64,000 nucleotides of DNA from Actinomadura luzonensis. Lineage in GTDB: Bacteria > Actinomycetota > Actinomycetes > Streptosporangiales > Streptosporangiaceae. This document shows, one piece after another, positions 44,468 through 52,790 of this stretch. How positions within the stretch are numbered: the stretch's first letter is position 1; each line of letters opens with the position of its first letter. The position numbers and the translations under genes were made by a program. The notes under the pieces were generated by a model, which saw only the letters and a program-made list of their open reading frames with translations, was not told the origin of the DNA and ran no database searches. The DNA lies in contig NZ_JAKRKC020000001.1 in NCBI RefSeq assembly GCF_022664455.2, positions 3,415,001 to 3,479,000 on the forward strand, read 5' to 3'.

Positions 44468-45499
44468 GTGACTGTTGTGGACACCTCGCGCGCGCGGCGG
44501 GGCAGCGACTTCGCCCGGTTGTCGCGCCGCGTCGCCGAGGCCGGCCTGCTCGAGCGGCGGCCCGGCTACTACGCGATCCGGATCGGGCTGGTCGGGGCCC
44601 TGTTCGCGGGAAGCTGGGCGGTGTTCGCCGCCGTCGGCGACTCCTGGTGGCAGCTCCCGGTCGCGGTGCTGCTGGCGGTGGCCTTCGCCCAGGTCACGCT
44701 GCTGGCCCACGACCTGGCGCACGGCCAGATCTGCCGCTCGCGGCGGACCGCCAGGACGGCGGGCCTGCTGGTCGGCAACCTCGCCGTCGGCCTCAGCTAC
44801 GGCTGGTGGATGGACAAGCACACCCGCCACCACGCCAACCCCAACCACGAGGAGCACGACCCGGACGTCGCGCCCGACATCCTGCTGTGGTCGCGCGGCC
44901 AGGCCGAGACCGCGCGCGGGCTGCCGCGGCTGATCGGGCGCCACCAGGCGTGGCTGTTCTTCCCGCTGCTCACGCTGGAGGGCGTCAACCTGAAGGTGTC
45001 GAGCTTCCGCGCGCTGCGGCGGCCGTCGCTGAAGAACCGCGCGGCCGAGGCGCTGCTGCTGGTGGGGCACGTCGTGGCCTACCTGGGCGCGTTGTTCGCG
45101 GTGCTGCCGCCGGCCAAGGCGCTGGCCGTCCTGGTCGTGCATCAGGCCTGCTACGGCGTCTACCTGGGGTGCACGTTCGCGCCGAACCACAAGGGCATGC
45201 CGGTGCTGACCGCGCAGGACGAGCTGGACTTCCTGCGCCGGCAGGTCCTGACCTCCAGGAACGTCAGCGGCGGGCGGCTGCTCGACGTCGCGCTCGGCGG
45301 CCTGAACCACCAGATCGAGCACCACCTGTTCCCCGGCATGCCGAGCGTGAACCTGCGCCGGGCCAAGCCCATCGTGCGCGACTACTGCCGTTCGCTCGGC
45401 GTGGACTACGTCGAGTGCGGGCTGCTCGCCTCCTGGGGGCAGGCCCTGCGCCACCTGCACGACGTCGGGCAGCCGCTGCGGGCCGCGCGGCGGGCATGA
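44468..45499 (+). CDS. Membrane fatty-acid desaturase (acyl-CoA/linoleoyl-type)
   Basis: 343 residues from a GTG at 44468 with CGGAG upstream. The three His boxes for the diiron centre are complete: HDLAHG, HTRHH (in DKHTRHHANPNHEEHD) and QIEHH (in GGLNHQIEHHLFPGMPS). Membrane segments occur at about 40-90 and 160-215. The QIEHH form groups it with front-end/linoleoyl-CoA desaturase-like enzymes such as mycobacterial DesA3. It introduces double bonds into membrane acyl chains with an electron-transfer partner that is not encoded next to it. Confidence 0.93.
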   Translation: MTVVDTSRARRGSDFARLSRRVAEAGLLERRPGYYAIRIGLVGALFAGSWAVFAAVGDSWWQLPVAVLLAVAFAQVTLLAHDLAHGQICRSRRTARTAGLLVGNLAVGLSYGWWMDKHTRHHANPNHEEHDPDVAPDILLWSRGQAETARGLPRLIGRHQAWLFFPLLTLEGVNLKVSSFRALRRPSLKNRAAEALLLVGHVVAYLGALFAVLPPAKALAVLVVHQACYGVYLGCTFAPNHKGMPVLTAQDELDFLRRQVLTSRNVSGGRLLDVALGGLNHQIEHHLFPGMPSVNLRRAKPIVRDYCRSLGVDYVECGLLASWGQALRHLHDVGQPLRAARRA

Positions 45500-45514
45500 C
45501 GGCCGGACGCGCCG

Positions 45515-47785
45515 CTACCTGGTGCCGACCGGCGCCGGCCGGCCCTCGTCCGGGGCCGGCTGACCCTCGTGCAGGGCGGCGGCCGTGGCGGTGCCGCGCA
45601 GGCCCGCGACCGGCCCCTGGTAGAGGACCTGGCCGCCGTGCCTGCCGGGGCCGGGCCCGAGGTCGATGACCCAGTCGGCGCGGCGGATGACGTCCAGGTT
45701 GTGCTCGATGACCACGACCGTGTGGCCCTGGCCGACGAGCTGGTCCAGGACGCCGAGCAGCGCGGCGATATCGCGCAGGTGCAGGCCGGTGGTGGGCTCG
45801 TCGAGCACGTACAGGGACGGCTCGGCGGCCTCGCGCAGCTCGCGGGCGATCTTGACGCGCTGGCACTCGCCCCCCGACAGCGTGGTCAGCGGCTGGCCGA
45901 GGCGCAGGTAGCCGAGCCCGACCCGGTCGAGGTGGCGCAGCGCGTCGCGGATCGCCGGGTCGGGCAGCCGGTCGAGGGCGCCGGCGATGGTGAGCTCGTC
46001 CACGTCGGCGATGGACAGGCCGTTGACCCGGTGGCGCAGCACGTCCTCGGTGAAGCGCCGGCCCTGGCAGGTCTCGCACACGCTCTCCTGGCCGTCCATG
46101 AACGCCAGGTCGGTGTAGACGACGCCGAGGCCCTTGCACTCGGGGCAGGCGCCGGCGGAGTTGGCGCTGAACAGGCTCGCGGGCCGGCCGCTGTGCCGGG
46201 CGAAGAGCCTGCGGACGGGCGCGGCGATGCCGGTGTAGGTGATGGGGGTGGAGCGGCGGTTGACGCTGACCGGCCGCTGGTCGATGACGACGGCGGCGTG
46301 CTGGGCGACCAGCTCGGCGGCGAGGCTGGACTTGCCGGACCCGGCGACCCCGGTCAGGACGGTGAGCACCTGGGCGGGGATGTCCACGGTGAGGTTCTTG
46401 AGGTTGTTGCGGGTGGCGCCGGTCACCGTGATCGCTCCGGTGGGCGTGCGCGGCGCGGCGGCGGGCGCGACGCGCGCGGCCAGGGCCCGCGAGGTGGCGG
46501 TGCGGGCCGCGCGCAGCTCCTCGAAGCCGCCCTGGAACACCAGCCGGCCGCCGCCCGCGCCCGCGTCGGGGCCGATCTCCACGATCTGGTCGGCGATCGC
46601 CATGACGGCGGGGTCGTGCTCGACGACGAGCACGGTGTTGCCCTTGTCGCGCAGCCGCCGCAGCAGGGCGGTCATGGCGGCGACGTCGTGCGGGTGCAGG
46701 CCGACGGTGGGCTCGTCGAAGACGTAGAGCATCTCCACCAGGCTGCTGCCGAGGTGCTTGACGGTCTTGACGCGCTGCGACTCGCCGCCGGACAGGGTGG
46801 TGGTGGCGCGGCCGAGGTGCAGGTAGCCGAGCCCGATGGTGTCCATGGCGCGCAGCTTGTCGCCGAGCGCGGCCACGACCGGCGCGACGGCCGGGTCGCG
46901 GACCTGCTCCACCCACCCGGCCAGCTCGGTGATCTCCATGCGAGCCAGCTCGCCGATGGTGCGGCCGAGTACGGTGACGCCGCGCGCGGCCTCGTTGAGC
47001 CGGTCGCCGTGGCAGGCGGGGCAGGTCTGGGAGCGGGTGAAGCGGGCGATGGTCTCGCGTTTGCGGTCGGACAGGTCGTCGGAGGTGTGCAGGTAGATGC
47101 GTTCGAAGCGCTGCACGACGCCCTCGTAGTCCTTCGGCGGCCGGGTGCCGAGCCGGGCGGCGTGCTCGCCGCCGTACAGCAGCGCCTGCCGCTGGCCGGG
47201 CGTCCAGTCGCGCAGCGGCGTGCCGGGATCGAAGCTGCCGATGTCGGCGTACTGGGAGTACCAGTAGCCGCCGTGGCCGAAGCCGGGCAGCAGGATCGCG
47301 CCCTCGGCGAGCGACTTGTCCAGGTCGAGGAAGCGTTCGACGGCGCTGACCACGATCTCGCCGAGCCCGGAGCAGTCCGGGCACATCCCGGCGGGGTCGT
47401 TGAAGGAGAAGTGGCCGGACTCGCCGATGTGCGGGGTGCCGGCGCGGGAGTACAGCAGCCGCAGGTAGGTCCAGGCGTCGGTGATGGTGCCGACGGTGGA
47501 GCGCGCGTTGCCGCCGATCCTGCGCTGGTCGATCAGCACGACCGGGGAGAGCCCGGCGATCTCGTCGGTGTCGGGACGCGTCCATTTCGGCAGCCGGTTG
47601 CGGGTGAACGGCGGGAACGTCTCGTTGAGCTGGTGGCCCGCCTCGGCGGCGATCGTGTCGAACACCAGCGACGACTTGCCCGACCCCGACACCCCGACGA
47701 ACACGATCAGCCGGCCGCGCGGCAGGTCGACGTCGAGGTCACGCAGGTTGTTGGTCCGGGCGCCCCGGATGCGGATGACGTTCAT
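45515..47785 (-). CDS. UvrA-like ABC protein (short, paralogue type), second copy
   Basis: 756 residues. Two ABC halves: Walker A GVSGSGKSSLVFDTI and GVAGSGKSSLAAELV; signatures LSGGESQRVKTVKHLG and LSGGECQRVKIARELR; Walker B VFDEPTVGLHPHD and VLDEPTTGLHLRD. Zinc Cys pairs CPDCSGLG, CPACHGDR, CPECKGLG and CETCQGRR. Like the copy at 33414 it is shorter than true UvrA. It is divergent from a WYL regulator with a palindrome between them, which suggests induction by damage or by a drug. Confidence 0.9.
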   Translation of the reverse strand: MNVIRIRGARTNNLRDLDVDLPRGRLIVFVGVSGSGKSSLVFDTIAAEAGHQLNETFPPFTRNRLPKWTRPDTDEIAGLSPVVLIDQRRIGGNARSTVGTITDAWTYLRLLYSRAGTPHIGESGHFSFNDPAGMCPDCSGLGEIVVSAVERFLDLDKSLAEGAILLPGFGHGGYWYSQYADIGSFDPGTPLRDWTPGQRQALLYGGEHAARLGTRPPKDYEGVVQRFERIYLHTSDDLSDRKRETIARFTRSQTCPACHGDRLNEAARGVTVLGRTIGELARMEITELAGWVEQVRDPAVAPVVAALGDKLRAMDTIGLGYLHLGRATTTLSGGESQRVKTVKHLGSSLVEMLYVFDEPTVGLHPHDVAAMTALLRRLRDKGNTVLVVEHDPAVMAIADQIVEIGPDAGAGGGRLVFQGGFEELRAARTATSRALAARVAPAAAPRTPTGAITVTGATRNNLKNLTVDIPAQVLTVLTGVAGSGKSSLAAELVAQHAAVVIDQRPVSVNRRSTPITYTGIAAPVRRLFARHSGRPASLFSANSAGACPECKGLGVVYTDLAFMDGQESVCETCQGRRFTEDVLRHRVNGLSIADVDELTIAGALDRLPDPAIRDALRHLDRVGLGYLRLGQPLTTLSGGECQRVKIARELREAAEPSLYVLDEPTTGLHLRDIAALLGVLDQLVGQGHTVVVIEHNLDVIRRADWVIDLGPGPGRHGGQVLYQGPVAGLRGTATAAALHEGQPAPDEGRPAPVGTR

Positions 47786-47804
47786 GCGCTCGACGTTACG
47801 AGCA

Positions 47805-47829
47805 GATGCGGTCGCATTCTGGCCGCATC
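47805..47829. promoter_or_regulatory. Inverted repeat between UvrA-like and WYL genes
   Basis: GATGCGG (47805-47811) and CCGCATC (47823-47829) are exact reverse complements; an inner palindrome ATGCGGTCGCAT spans 47806-47817. It sits between the two divergent starts and is a likely operator for the WYL regulator. Confidence 0.5.
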
Positions 47830-47846
47830 AGGGCAGACTGGCGGGC

Positions 47847-48812
47847 ATGGCGGACGTCACCCAGCGCATCCTCGCCCTGCTGGCCACGTTGCAGACGGGC
47901 CGGGCGTTCACCGGCGACGAGCTCGTCGCCCGGCTCGGCGTCAGCGCCCGCACCCTGCGCCGTGACGTGGACCGGCTGCGCGGCTACGGCTATCCGGTGA
48001 CGACGCAGCCGGGCCCGGGCGGCCACTACCGGCTGGTGGCGGGCAGCGCGCTGCCCCCGCTGGTGCTGGACGACGACGAGGCCATCGCGACGCTGCTGGG
48101 GCTGGCCACGCTGGCCGCGACCGGCCGCGCCGCGGAGGGCAGCCTGGACGAGGCGGCGACCCGCGCCTACGGCAAGGTCGACCAGTTCCTGCCCAAGCGG
48201 CTGCGGCACCGGGCCGCGCACCTGCGCGCGAGCCTGGAGACGGGCGCGGCGCGGGCGCCGAGCGTCAGCGCGGAGGTGCTGGCCGAGCTGGCCGAGGCGA
48301 TCCAGCGCCGCCGCGTCGTCACCTTCGACTACGCCGGCAAGGACGGCGCGCGCACCTGCCGGCGGGCCGAGCCGTACCGTCACGTCCACCACCAGCTGCG
48401 CTGGTACCTGCTCGCCTATGACCTGGGCAGGGACGGCTGGCGGGTCTTCCGCACGGACCGGGTGAGCGGGCTGCGCACCTCCACCGCCGGCTACGAGCCG
48501 CGCCCGCTGCCGGCCGGCAGCGCGCTGGACTACCTGCGCCAGGGCCTGAACAAGGACCGCGAGCGGGTCGTCGTCACCGTGGAGGCGCCGCTGCCGGCCG
48601 TCGCCGACGCCTTCGCCCACCAGGAGGCGGAGCTGGAGTCGCTGGGCGAGGGACGCACCAGGGCGGTGCTGATGCTCGACACCTGGCAGTGGCTGCTGCT
48701 GAACCTCGCTTTCCTGGACGCGCCGTTCACCGTCGAGGAGCCGGCCCGGTTCGGGGCCGCGCTGCGCGTGTTCGGCGAGCGGCTAGGCGGCGCGACCGGC
48801 GCGGGCGCGTAG
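47847..48812 (+). CDS. WYL-domain transcriptional regulator
   Basis: 321 residues. HTH at 5-60 (ELVARLGVSARTLRRDVDRLRGYGYP) and a WYL domain at about 145-215 (RRVVTFDYAGKDGARTCRRAEPYRHVHH then RWYLLAYDLGRDGW), with a C-terminal WCX-type region. It is the full-length relative of the truncated gene at 1-704. A CAGACT element 7 nt upstream of the ATG may be the -10 of a leaderless transcript. Divergent from the UvrA-like gene, its likely target. Confidence 0.93.
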   Translation: MADVTQRILALLATLQTGRAFTGDELVARLGVSARTLRRDVDRLRGYGYPVTTQPGPGGHYRLVAGSALPPLVLDDDEAIATLLGLATLAATGRAAEGSLDEAATRAYGKVDQFLPKRLRHRAAHLRASLETGAARAPSVSAEVLAELAEAIQRRRVVTFDYAGKDGARTCRRAEPYRHVHHQLRWYLLAYDLGRDGWRVFRTDRVSGLRTSTAGYEPRPLPAGSALDYLRQGLNKDRERVVVTVEAPLPAVADAFAHQEAELESLGEGRTRAVLMLDTWQWLLLNLAFLDAPFTVEEPARFGAALRVFGERLGGATGAGA

Positions 48813-49219
48813 CCGGGCGAGGACGGGCGGGCCGCCCGCGAGGCACCACAGCGCGATCACGGGGTCGCACAGGGCGCAGCCGAAGGAGGAGTGCTCGGCG
48901 AACGGCAGGATGGGGCTGCCTTTGAGGTGGTGCACGACGTCCAGGCGGTGTGCAGCAGCCAGCCGGCGCCGATCCAGGCCCAGCTGTCCAGGCCGCGGTA
49001 GGCGACGTAGGTCATGACGGCCGGCAGGGCGAGCTCGGCGGGGCCGAGGCCGCCGCCGCTGAGGTAGGCCGCGCCGGCGCCGGCGACCAGCACGGCGTTG
49101 AACCGGCGGCGGTGCGGCTCGGGGATGAGGGACAGCAGGCAGACGGCGACGATCCCGATGACGATCGGCATGAGGATGGAGACGGCGAGGGAGATGGCGA
49201 TGGAGACGGCGCTGGACAT
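48783..49219 (-). pseudogene. DUF6010 family membrane protein with one frameshift
   Basis: The first 93 residues read as a DUF6010-type membrane protein (AISLAVSILMPIVIGIVAVCLLSLI; GLGPAELALPAVMTYVAYRGL; WIGAGWLLHTAW). The expected continuation DVVHHLKGSPILPFAEHSSF and GCALCDPVIALWCLAGG is in another frame from about 48941; one missing G restores it, giving about 145 residues ending at 48783. The loss is in a GG run, so a sequencing error is likely. The 3' end overlaps the convergent WYL gene by 30 bp. Confidence 0.7.
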
Positions 49220-49308
49220 GGGCGCCAGGCTAGGACCGGCGGGCGGCCGGTCCCAGCGGCTGGAGTGCCACGTTCCGCCGGATTATCGCCAGGCGCGCTC
49301 CGGTCCGG

Positions 49309-50481
49309 TCAGCACGGCAGCGGGGAGGAGCCGACGGCGACGTCGTCGTACCAGAGGGTGTCGCTGTCGCCGCCGTAGCTCTCCCAGCCGAGCCGCAGGG
49401 TGGCCGGGCGGGGGGCGGTGGAGCGGCGCAGCCATTGGGAGTCGACGTCCTGGGTGGGGACGCCGTCCACGCGCAGGCCCGTGACCTCCTGGTCGTCGAG
49501 GTAGGTGCGCATCGACTGGCGGGTGGTGTCGATCTCGTAGCGCAGGCACACCCAGCGGCCGGTCGGCAGGGGGGTGCTGAGGGCGACGCCGGCCGGGCTC
49601 TGCTCGGGCAGGGTGGCGTCGTCGGATTCGCGGTTCCATTGCAGGGCGCCGTTCTGGCCGCCGATGCGCAGGTCGCGGTTGCCGTCGTTGGCGTCGGCCA
49701 TGGTGATCATGCTGACGTGGCCGGCGGGCAGGGCGGTGGTGTGGCGCACCCACATGCGGGCGTACAGGACGGCACCGACGTGGGAGACGTCGCGGGTGGT
49801 GGCGGCGAAGACGTGGTTGCAGTAGTTGCCGCCGCCGTTGATGCGCAGGGATTTCGCGCCGGTGTGGGCGACGGCGGTGTCGATGCTCGCGGTGCCGGTG
49901 CCCGAGCAGTTGGGGGTGGCGACCTGCCAGTCGCCGGACGGGGCGCCGGACTGGTCCTCGAAGCCGGAGCACACGGCCGCGCCGGAGCAGCCGGGCTGGC
50001 CGGTGGGCGTGACCGTCGGCGTGGGCGTGACCGTCGGCGTGGCCGTCGGGGTGCTCGTCGGGGTCGCGGTGGTGACGCCGTTGCACAGGACGTCGTTGAG
50101 CGCGAAGTCGGCGGGGGCGGGGTTGGCCGTCGTCCAGGTGCCCTGGAGGCCGAACTCGGCGGCGCCGCCGGTGGGCAGGGCGGCGTTCCAGGTGAGGTTC
50201 GCGGCGGTGACGGTGGCGGCGTTCTGCTCGACGGTGGCGTTCCAGGCGCTGGTGACGCGCTGCCCCCCGGCGTACGTCCACCGCAGCCGCCAGCCGCTGA
50301 GCGCCGTGCCGAGGTTCGTCACCTTGACCTGGGCGGTGAAGCCGCCCTGCCACTGGTTGACGGTGTAGTCGACGCGGCAGCCGGCGTCGGCCGCGGCGGG
50401 GCGGCTCACCGCGAGCCCGGCCAGGGCCAGGACGGCGGCGCAGACGAGGGCGGTCCACAGCCGCACGGGGGGACGGGTCAT
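49309..50481 (-). CDS. Secreted CBM2 protein with Cip1-like domain
   Basis: 390 residues: signal peptide (about 1-31), N-terminal family 2 cellulose-binding module (CRVDYTVNQWQGGFTAQVKV with conserved Trp and Cys pair), a Thr/Pro linker (TATPTSTPTATPTVTPTPTV), then a beta-jelly-roll domain of about 220 residues with CSGFEDQSGAPSGDWQ, MWVRHTTALPAGHVSM and WVCLRYEID. The last resembles fungal Cip1 and its actinobacterial relatives, which are induced with cellulases; a polysaccharide-lyase-like fold is known but the role is debated. A perfect CebR-type operator stands 37 bp upstream, so induction by cello-oligosaccharides is expected. No catalytic residues can be assigned. Confidence 0.85.
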   Translation of the reverse strand: MTRPPVRLWTALVCAAVLALAGLAVSRPAAADAGCRVDYTVNQWQGGFTAQVKVTNLGTALSGWRLRWTYAGGQRVTSAWNATVEQNAATVTAANLTWNAALPTGGAAEFGLQGTWTTANPAPADFALNDVLCNGVTTATPTSTPTATPTVTPTPTVTPTGQPGCSGAAVCSGFEDQSGAPSGDWQVATPNCSGTGTASIDTAVAHTGAKSLRINGGGNYCNHVFAATTRDVSHVGAVLYARMWVRHTTALPAGHVSMITMADANDGNRDLRIGGQNGALQWNRESDDATLPEQSPAGVALSTPLPTGRWVCLRYEIDTTRQSMRTYLDDQEVTGLRVDGVPTQDVDSQWLRRSTAPRPATLRLGWESYGGDSDTLWYDDVAVGSSPLPC

Positions 50482-50517
50482 GACATCGCTCGCCTTCGGG
50501 GTCGGCCTGTCACAGGA

Positions 50518-50533
50518 TTGGGAGCGCTCCCAA
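50518..50533. promoter_or_regulatory. CebR/CelR-type operator
   Basis: TTGGGAGCGCTCCCAA is a perfect 16-bp palindrome containing TGGGAGCGCTCCCA, the known operator of the cellobiose-responsive LacI-family repressors CebR (Streptomyces) and CelR (Thermobifida). It lies directly upstream of the cellulose-binding protein gene. Confidence 0.9.
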
Positions 50534-50631
50534 CAGCGGGTCCGCCGACGATGTTTCGCGCCGGCGGCCCGCGCTGTCAACGCCGCCGCCGCCCGCACCC
50601 GCCCCGACCAGCGCCCCCGTCGTCCCGCCCG

Positions 50632-50644
50632 GTGAATCTTTCAC
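50632..50644. promoter_or_regulatory. Near-palindrome GTGAATCTTTCAC
   Basis: One mismatched pair from a perfect palindrome, and one base different from the TGAAACTTTCA boxes at 1227 and 4110. It overlaps the region just upstream of the -35 of the LLM gene. Possible operator. Confidence 0.3.
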
Positions 50645-50649
50645 GCGCC

Positions 50650-50680
50650 TTGACTTCGAGCGCGCTTCGGGTCCTAGCCT
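50650..50680 (+). promoter_or_regulatory. Promoter of LLM gene, leaderless
   Basis: TTGACT (50650-50655), a 19-bp spacer and TAGCCT (50675-50680), then 7 nt to the ATG at 50688. No ribosome site. This is the most complete of the leaderless promoters in the window. Confidence 0.55.
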
Positions 50681-50687
50681 CGCGCCC

Positions 50688-51584
50688 ATGACTCACGACG
50701 GCACGCCGAGTTTCGGCATCAAGACGACCCCGGCCAACGTCGGCTACGACGACATCCTGCGCGTCTGGCGCGAGGCGGACACGATCCCGGAGATCGGGCA
50801 CGCCTGGTTGTACGACCATCTCGTCCCCTACGTGGGCGGCCGGATCGTGGACGCCTCGGGGCCGGTGCACGAGGGGTGGACGCTGCTGACGGCCCTGGCC
50901 GTGCAGACGCGGCGGCTGCGGTTCGGGCTGATGGTGACCAACAACCGGCTGCGCCCGCCGGCGGTGCTGGCGAAGATGGCGGCGACGCTCGACGTGATCT
51001 CCGGCGGCCGGCTCGACCTGGGGATCGGGGTGGGCGGCCTGCCGGACGCCGCCGCGGTGGCTCCCGAGTACGACGGGTACGGCATCCCGCTGGTGCCGTG
51101 GCGCGCGGCGGTGGCGGCGCTCGGCGAGGCGTGCACAGTGATCCGCCGGTTGTGGACCGAGGACGTCTTCGACTTCGCCGGGCGGCACTACCGGCTGACC
51201 GGCGCGCGCTGCAGCCCCAAGCCGGTGCAGCGCCCGCACCCGCCGATCCTGATCGGCGGCTCGGGCACCGCGACGCTGCGGGTCGTCGCCGAGCACGCCG
51301 ACGTCTGGAACGCGATCGGCCCGCCGGTCAACCCGGTCGAGCACCTGGTGCGGCGCGCCGCCGTGCTGGACGAGCTGTGCGCGGAGATCGGCCGGGACCC
51401 GGCCGGGATCACCCGCTCGGTGCAGCTGCCCGTCTCCTACGACGATCCGGCCTCGGCCCGGGAGTCCCTGCGGCGGCTGCGGGAGGCCGGGTTCTCGCAC
51501 TTCGTGCTCAACCTGCCGTCGCCGTACCCGCCGGGGGCGGCGAGCTGGGCGGCGGAGGAGCTGATCGGCCCGGTGCGCGGCTGA
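50688..51584 (+). CDS. LLM-class (luciferase-like, probably F420-dependent) oxidoreductase
   Basis: 298 residues. TIM-barrel features of the family: HAWLYDHLVPYVGG, RLRFGLMVTNNRLRPPAVLAKMAATLDVISGGRLDLGIG (in part), and RPHPPILIGGSGTATLRVVAEHADVWN. Such enzymes use reduced FMN or F420; in actinomycetes F420 is common for this subgroup. Cytosolic. Divergent from the Cip1-like gene and not obviously tied to it. Substrate unknown. Confidence 0.88.
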   Translation: MTHDGTPSFGIKTTPANVGYDDILRVWREADTIPEIGHAWLYDHLVPYVGGRIVDASGPVHEGWTLLTALAVQTRRLRFGLMVTNNRLRPPAVLAKMAATLDVISGGRLDLGIGVGGLPDAAAVAPEYDGYGIPLVPWRAAVAALGEACTVIRRLWTEDVFDFAGRHYRLTGARCSPKPVQRPHPPILIGGSGTATLRVVAEHADVWNAIGPPVNPVEHLVRRAAVLDELCAEIGRDPAGITRSVQLPVSYDDPASARESLRRLREAGFSHFVLNLPSPYPPGAASWAAEELIGPVRG

Positions 51585-51603
51585 GCGCTCACCCGGTCAC
51601 CGG

Positions 51604-52101
51604 TCAGCCGGTCACCCGGTCCAGGAAGGAGCGCAGGTTGGCCTGGGTGCGGGCGAGCTTGTCGGCCAGGGTGAGCGACTCCTCCACGACGCCGGCGCCC
51701 GCGGACTCCTTGCGTCCGCGCAGGTAGAGCGAGCAGGCGAGGTCGGCGCACAGGTACTGGCCGACGGAGTTGCCCTGGCGGCCGGACTCGCCGGTGCGGC
51801 GGGCGGTCATCAGCGCGACGCCGCCGCCGGTGTGCGTGGTCAGGCACAGCGAGCACATGCTGCGCGAGGTGAACGCGCGCGAGCCGCCGGAGGTGACGCG
51901 GAGCGCGACGCCGGTCAGCCGGGCGTCGCGCTCGGCGACCAGGTAGGCGCGCTCGGGTGCGCCGGGATCCCGCCAGCCGAGGAAGTCGAGGTCGTCCCAG
52001 GGCAGGTCGTGGAGGTCCTTGGGGATGCCGGCGCGGCCGGCCTCGCCCTTGGAGCAGTTGACGAACGACGTGCGGATGTCGCGTTCGGTCAGAGGTCTCA
52101 T
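51604..52101 (-). CDS. FBP-domain protein (treble-clef zinc finger)
   Basis: 165 residues. Matches the FBP C-terminal treble-clef family: N-terminal RDIRTSFVNCSKGEAGR, DFLGWRDPGAPERAYLVAE and the zinc-finger Cys in SMCSLCLTTHTGG together with YLCADLACSLYLRG. Ligands are therefore four Cys. The family is related to EF-G-binding proteins that help clear antibiotic-stalled ribosomes (fusidic acid resistance), so a translation-factor role is plausible. A TAGCCT -10 lies 8 nt upstream of the ATG. Confidence 0.85.
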   Translation of the reverse strand: MRPLTERDIRTSFVNCSKGEAGRAGIPKDLHDLPWDDLDFLGWRDPGAPERAYLVAERDARLTGVALRVTSGGSRAFTSRSMCSLCLTTHTGGGVALMTARRTGESGRQGNSVGQYLCADLACSLYLRGRKESAGAGVVEESLTLADKLARTQANLRSFLDRVTG

Positions 52102-52109
52102 GAGCGGCG

Positions 52110-52115
52110 AGGCTA
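52110..52115 (-). promoter_or_regulatory. -10 element TAGCCT for FBP gene
   Basis: TAGCCT on the minus strand, 8 nt before the ATG at 52101, with no ribosome site, as in a leaderless transcript. Confidence 0.4.
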
Positions 52116-52141
52116 GTTTCCTTAATGCTATTATGCAAATC

Positions 52142-52156
52142 CTTAAAGGCTTTAAG
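52142..52156. promoter_or_regulatory. AT-rich inverted repeat, probable TetR operator
   Basis: CTTAAAGGCTTTAAG is a perfect inverted repeat with a 3-nt centre, immediately before the TetR start. TCCTTAA inside it also occurs 21 bp upstream (52119-52125). The 40-bp patch is unusually AT-rich for this DNA. Confidence 0.5.
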
Positions 52157-52158
52157 TT

Positions 52159-52740
52159 GTGGGGGCGCGGGTGGCACGGGCGGGACTGACCGCGGAACGG
52201 CTGACGCTGGCGGCGGCCGAGCTGGCCGACGAGATCGGCTTCCACAACCTGACCGTCTCGGCGCTGGCCCGCCGGTTCGGCGTCCAGCCCGCCGCGCTGT
52301 ACGCGCACGTCAAGGACGCCCACGACCTGCGGGTGCGGGTGGCGGTGCTGGGTCTGGCCGAGCTGGCCGAGCGGGCCGCCGCCGCGCTGGCCGGCCGGGC
52401 GGGCAAGGACGCGCTGGTCGCCTTCGCCGACGCCTACCGCGGCTACGCCAAGGAGCATCCGGGCCGGTACGCCGCCGCCCAGCTGCCGCTGGACGACGCG
52501 ACCGCCTACGCCAGCGCGGCCCGCCGGCACGCGGAGATGACCCGGGCCATCCTGCGCGGCTACGACCTGCCGGAGCCGGCCCAGACCGACGCCGTGCGCA
52601 TGCTGCACAGCACCTTCCACGGCTTCGTCAGCCTGGAGACGCAGGGCGGCTTCAGCCGCACGGCGCGCGCGGCGGACCTGTCCTGGGCCCGCACGCTCGA
52701 CGCGCTGGACGCCGTCCTGCGCGACTGGCCCCCGGAATGA
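52159..52740 (+). CDS. TetR-family regulator
   Basis: 193 residues from a GTG at 52159; a GTG at 52171 with GGGGG upstream is equally possible. HTH at about 10-55 (AAAELADEIGFHNLTVSALARRFGVQPAALYAHV) and a TetR_C (WHG-type) ligand domain with YRGYAKEHPGRYAAAQLPL and MLHSTFHGFVSLE. Divergent from the FBP gene, with an AT-rich inverted repeat between. It may control itself and the FBP gene. Confidence 0.92.
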   Translation: MGARVARAGLTAERLTLAAAELADEIGFHNLTVSALARRFGVQPAALYAHVKDAHDLRVRVAVLGLAELAERAAAALAGRAGKDALVAFADAYRGYAKEHPGRYAAAQLPLDDATAYASAARRHAEMTRAILRGYDLPEPAQTDAVRMLHSTFHGFVSLETQGGFSRTARAADLSWARTLDALDAVLRDWPPE

Positions 52741-52750
52741 CCCGTACGGG

Positions 52751-52780
52751 CCTGATCTGACCTGATCTGGCCTGATCTGG
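52751..52780. repeat. Tandem 10-bp repeat, three copies
   Basis: CCTGATCTGA then CCTGATCTGG twice, in the 50-bp gap between the convergent TetR and CHAP genes, starting 11 bp after the TetR stop. Confidence 0.85.
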
Positions 52781-52790
52781 CCCGGCGGGC

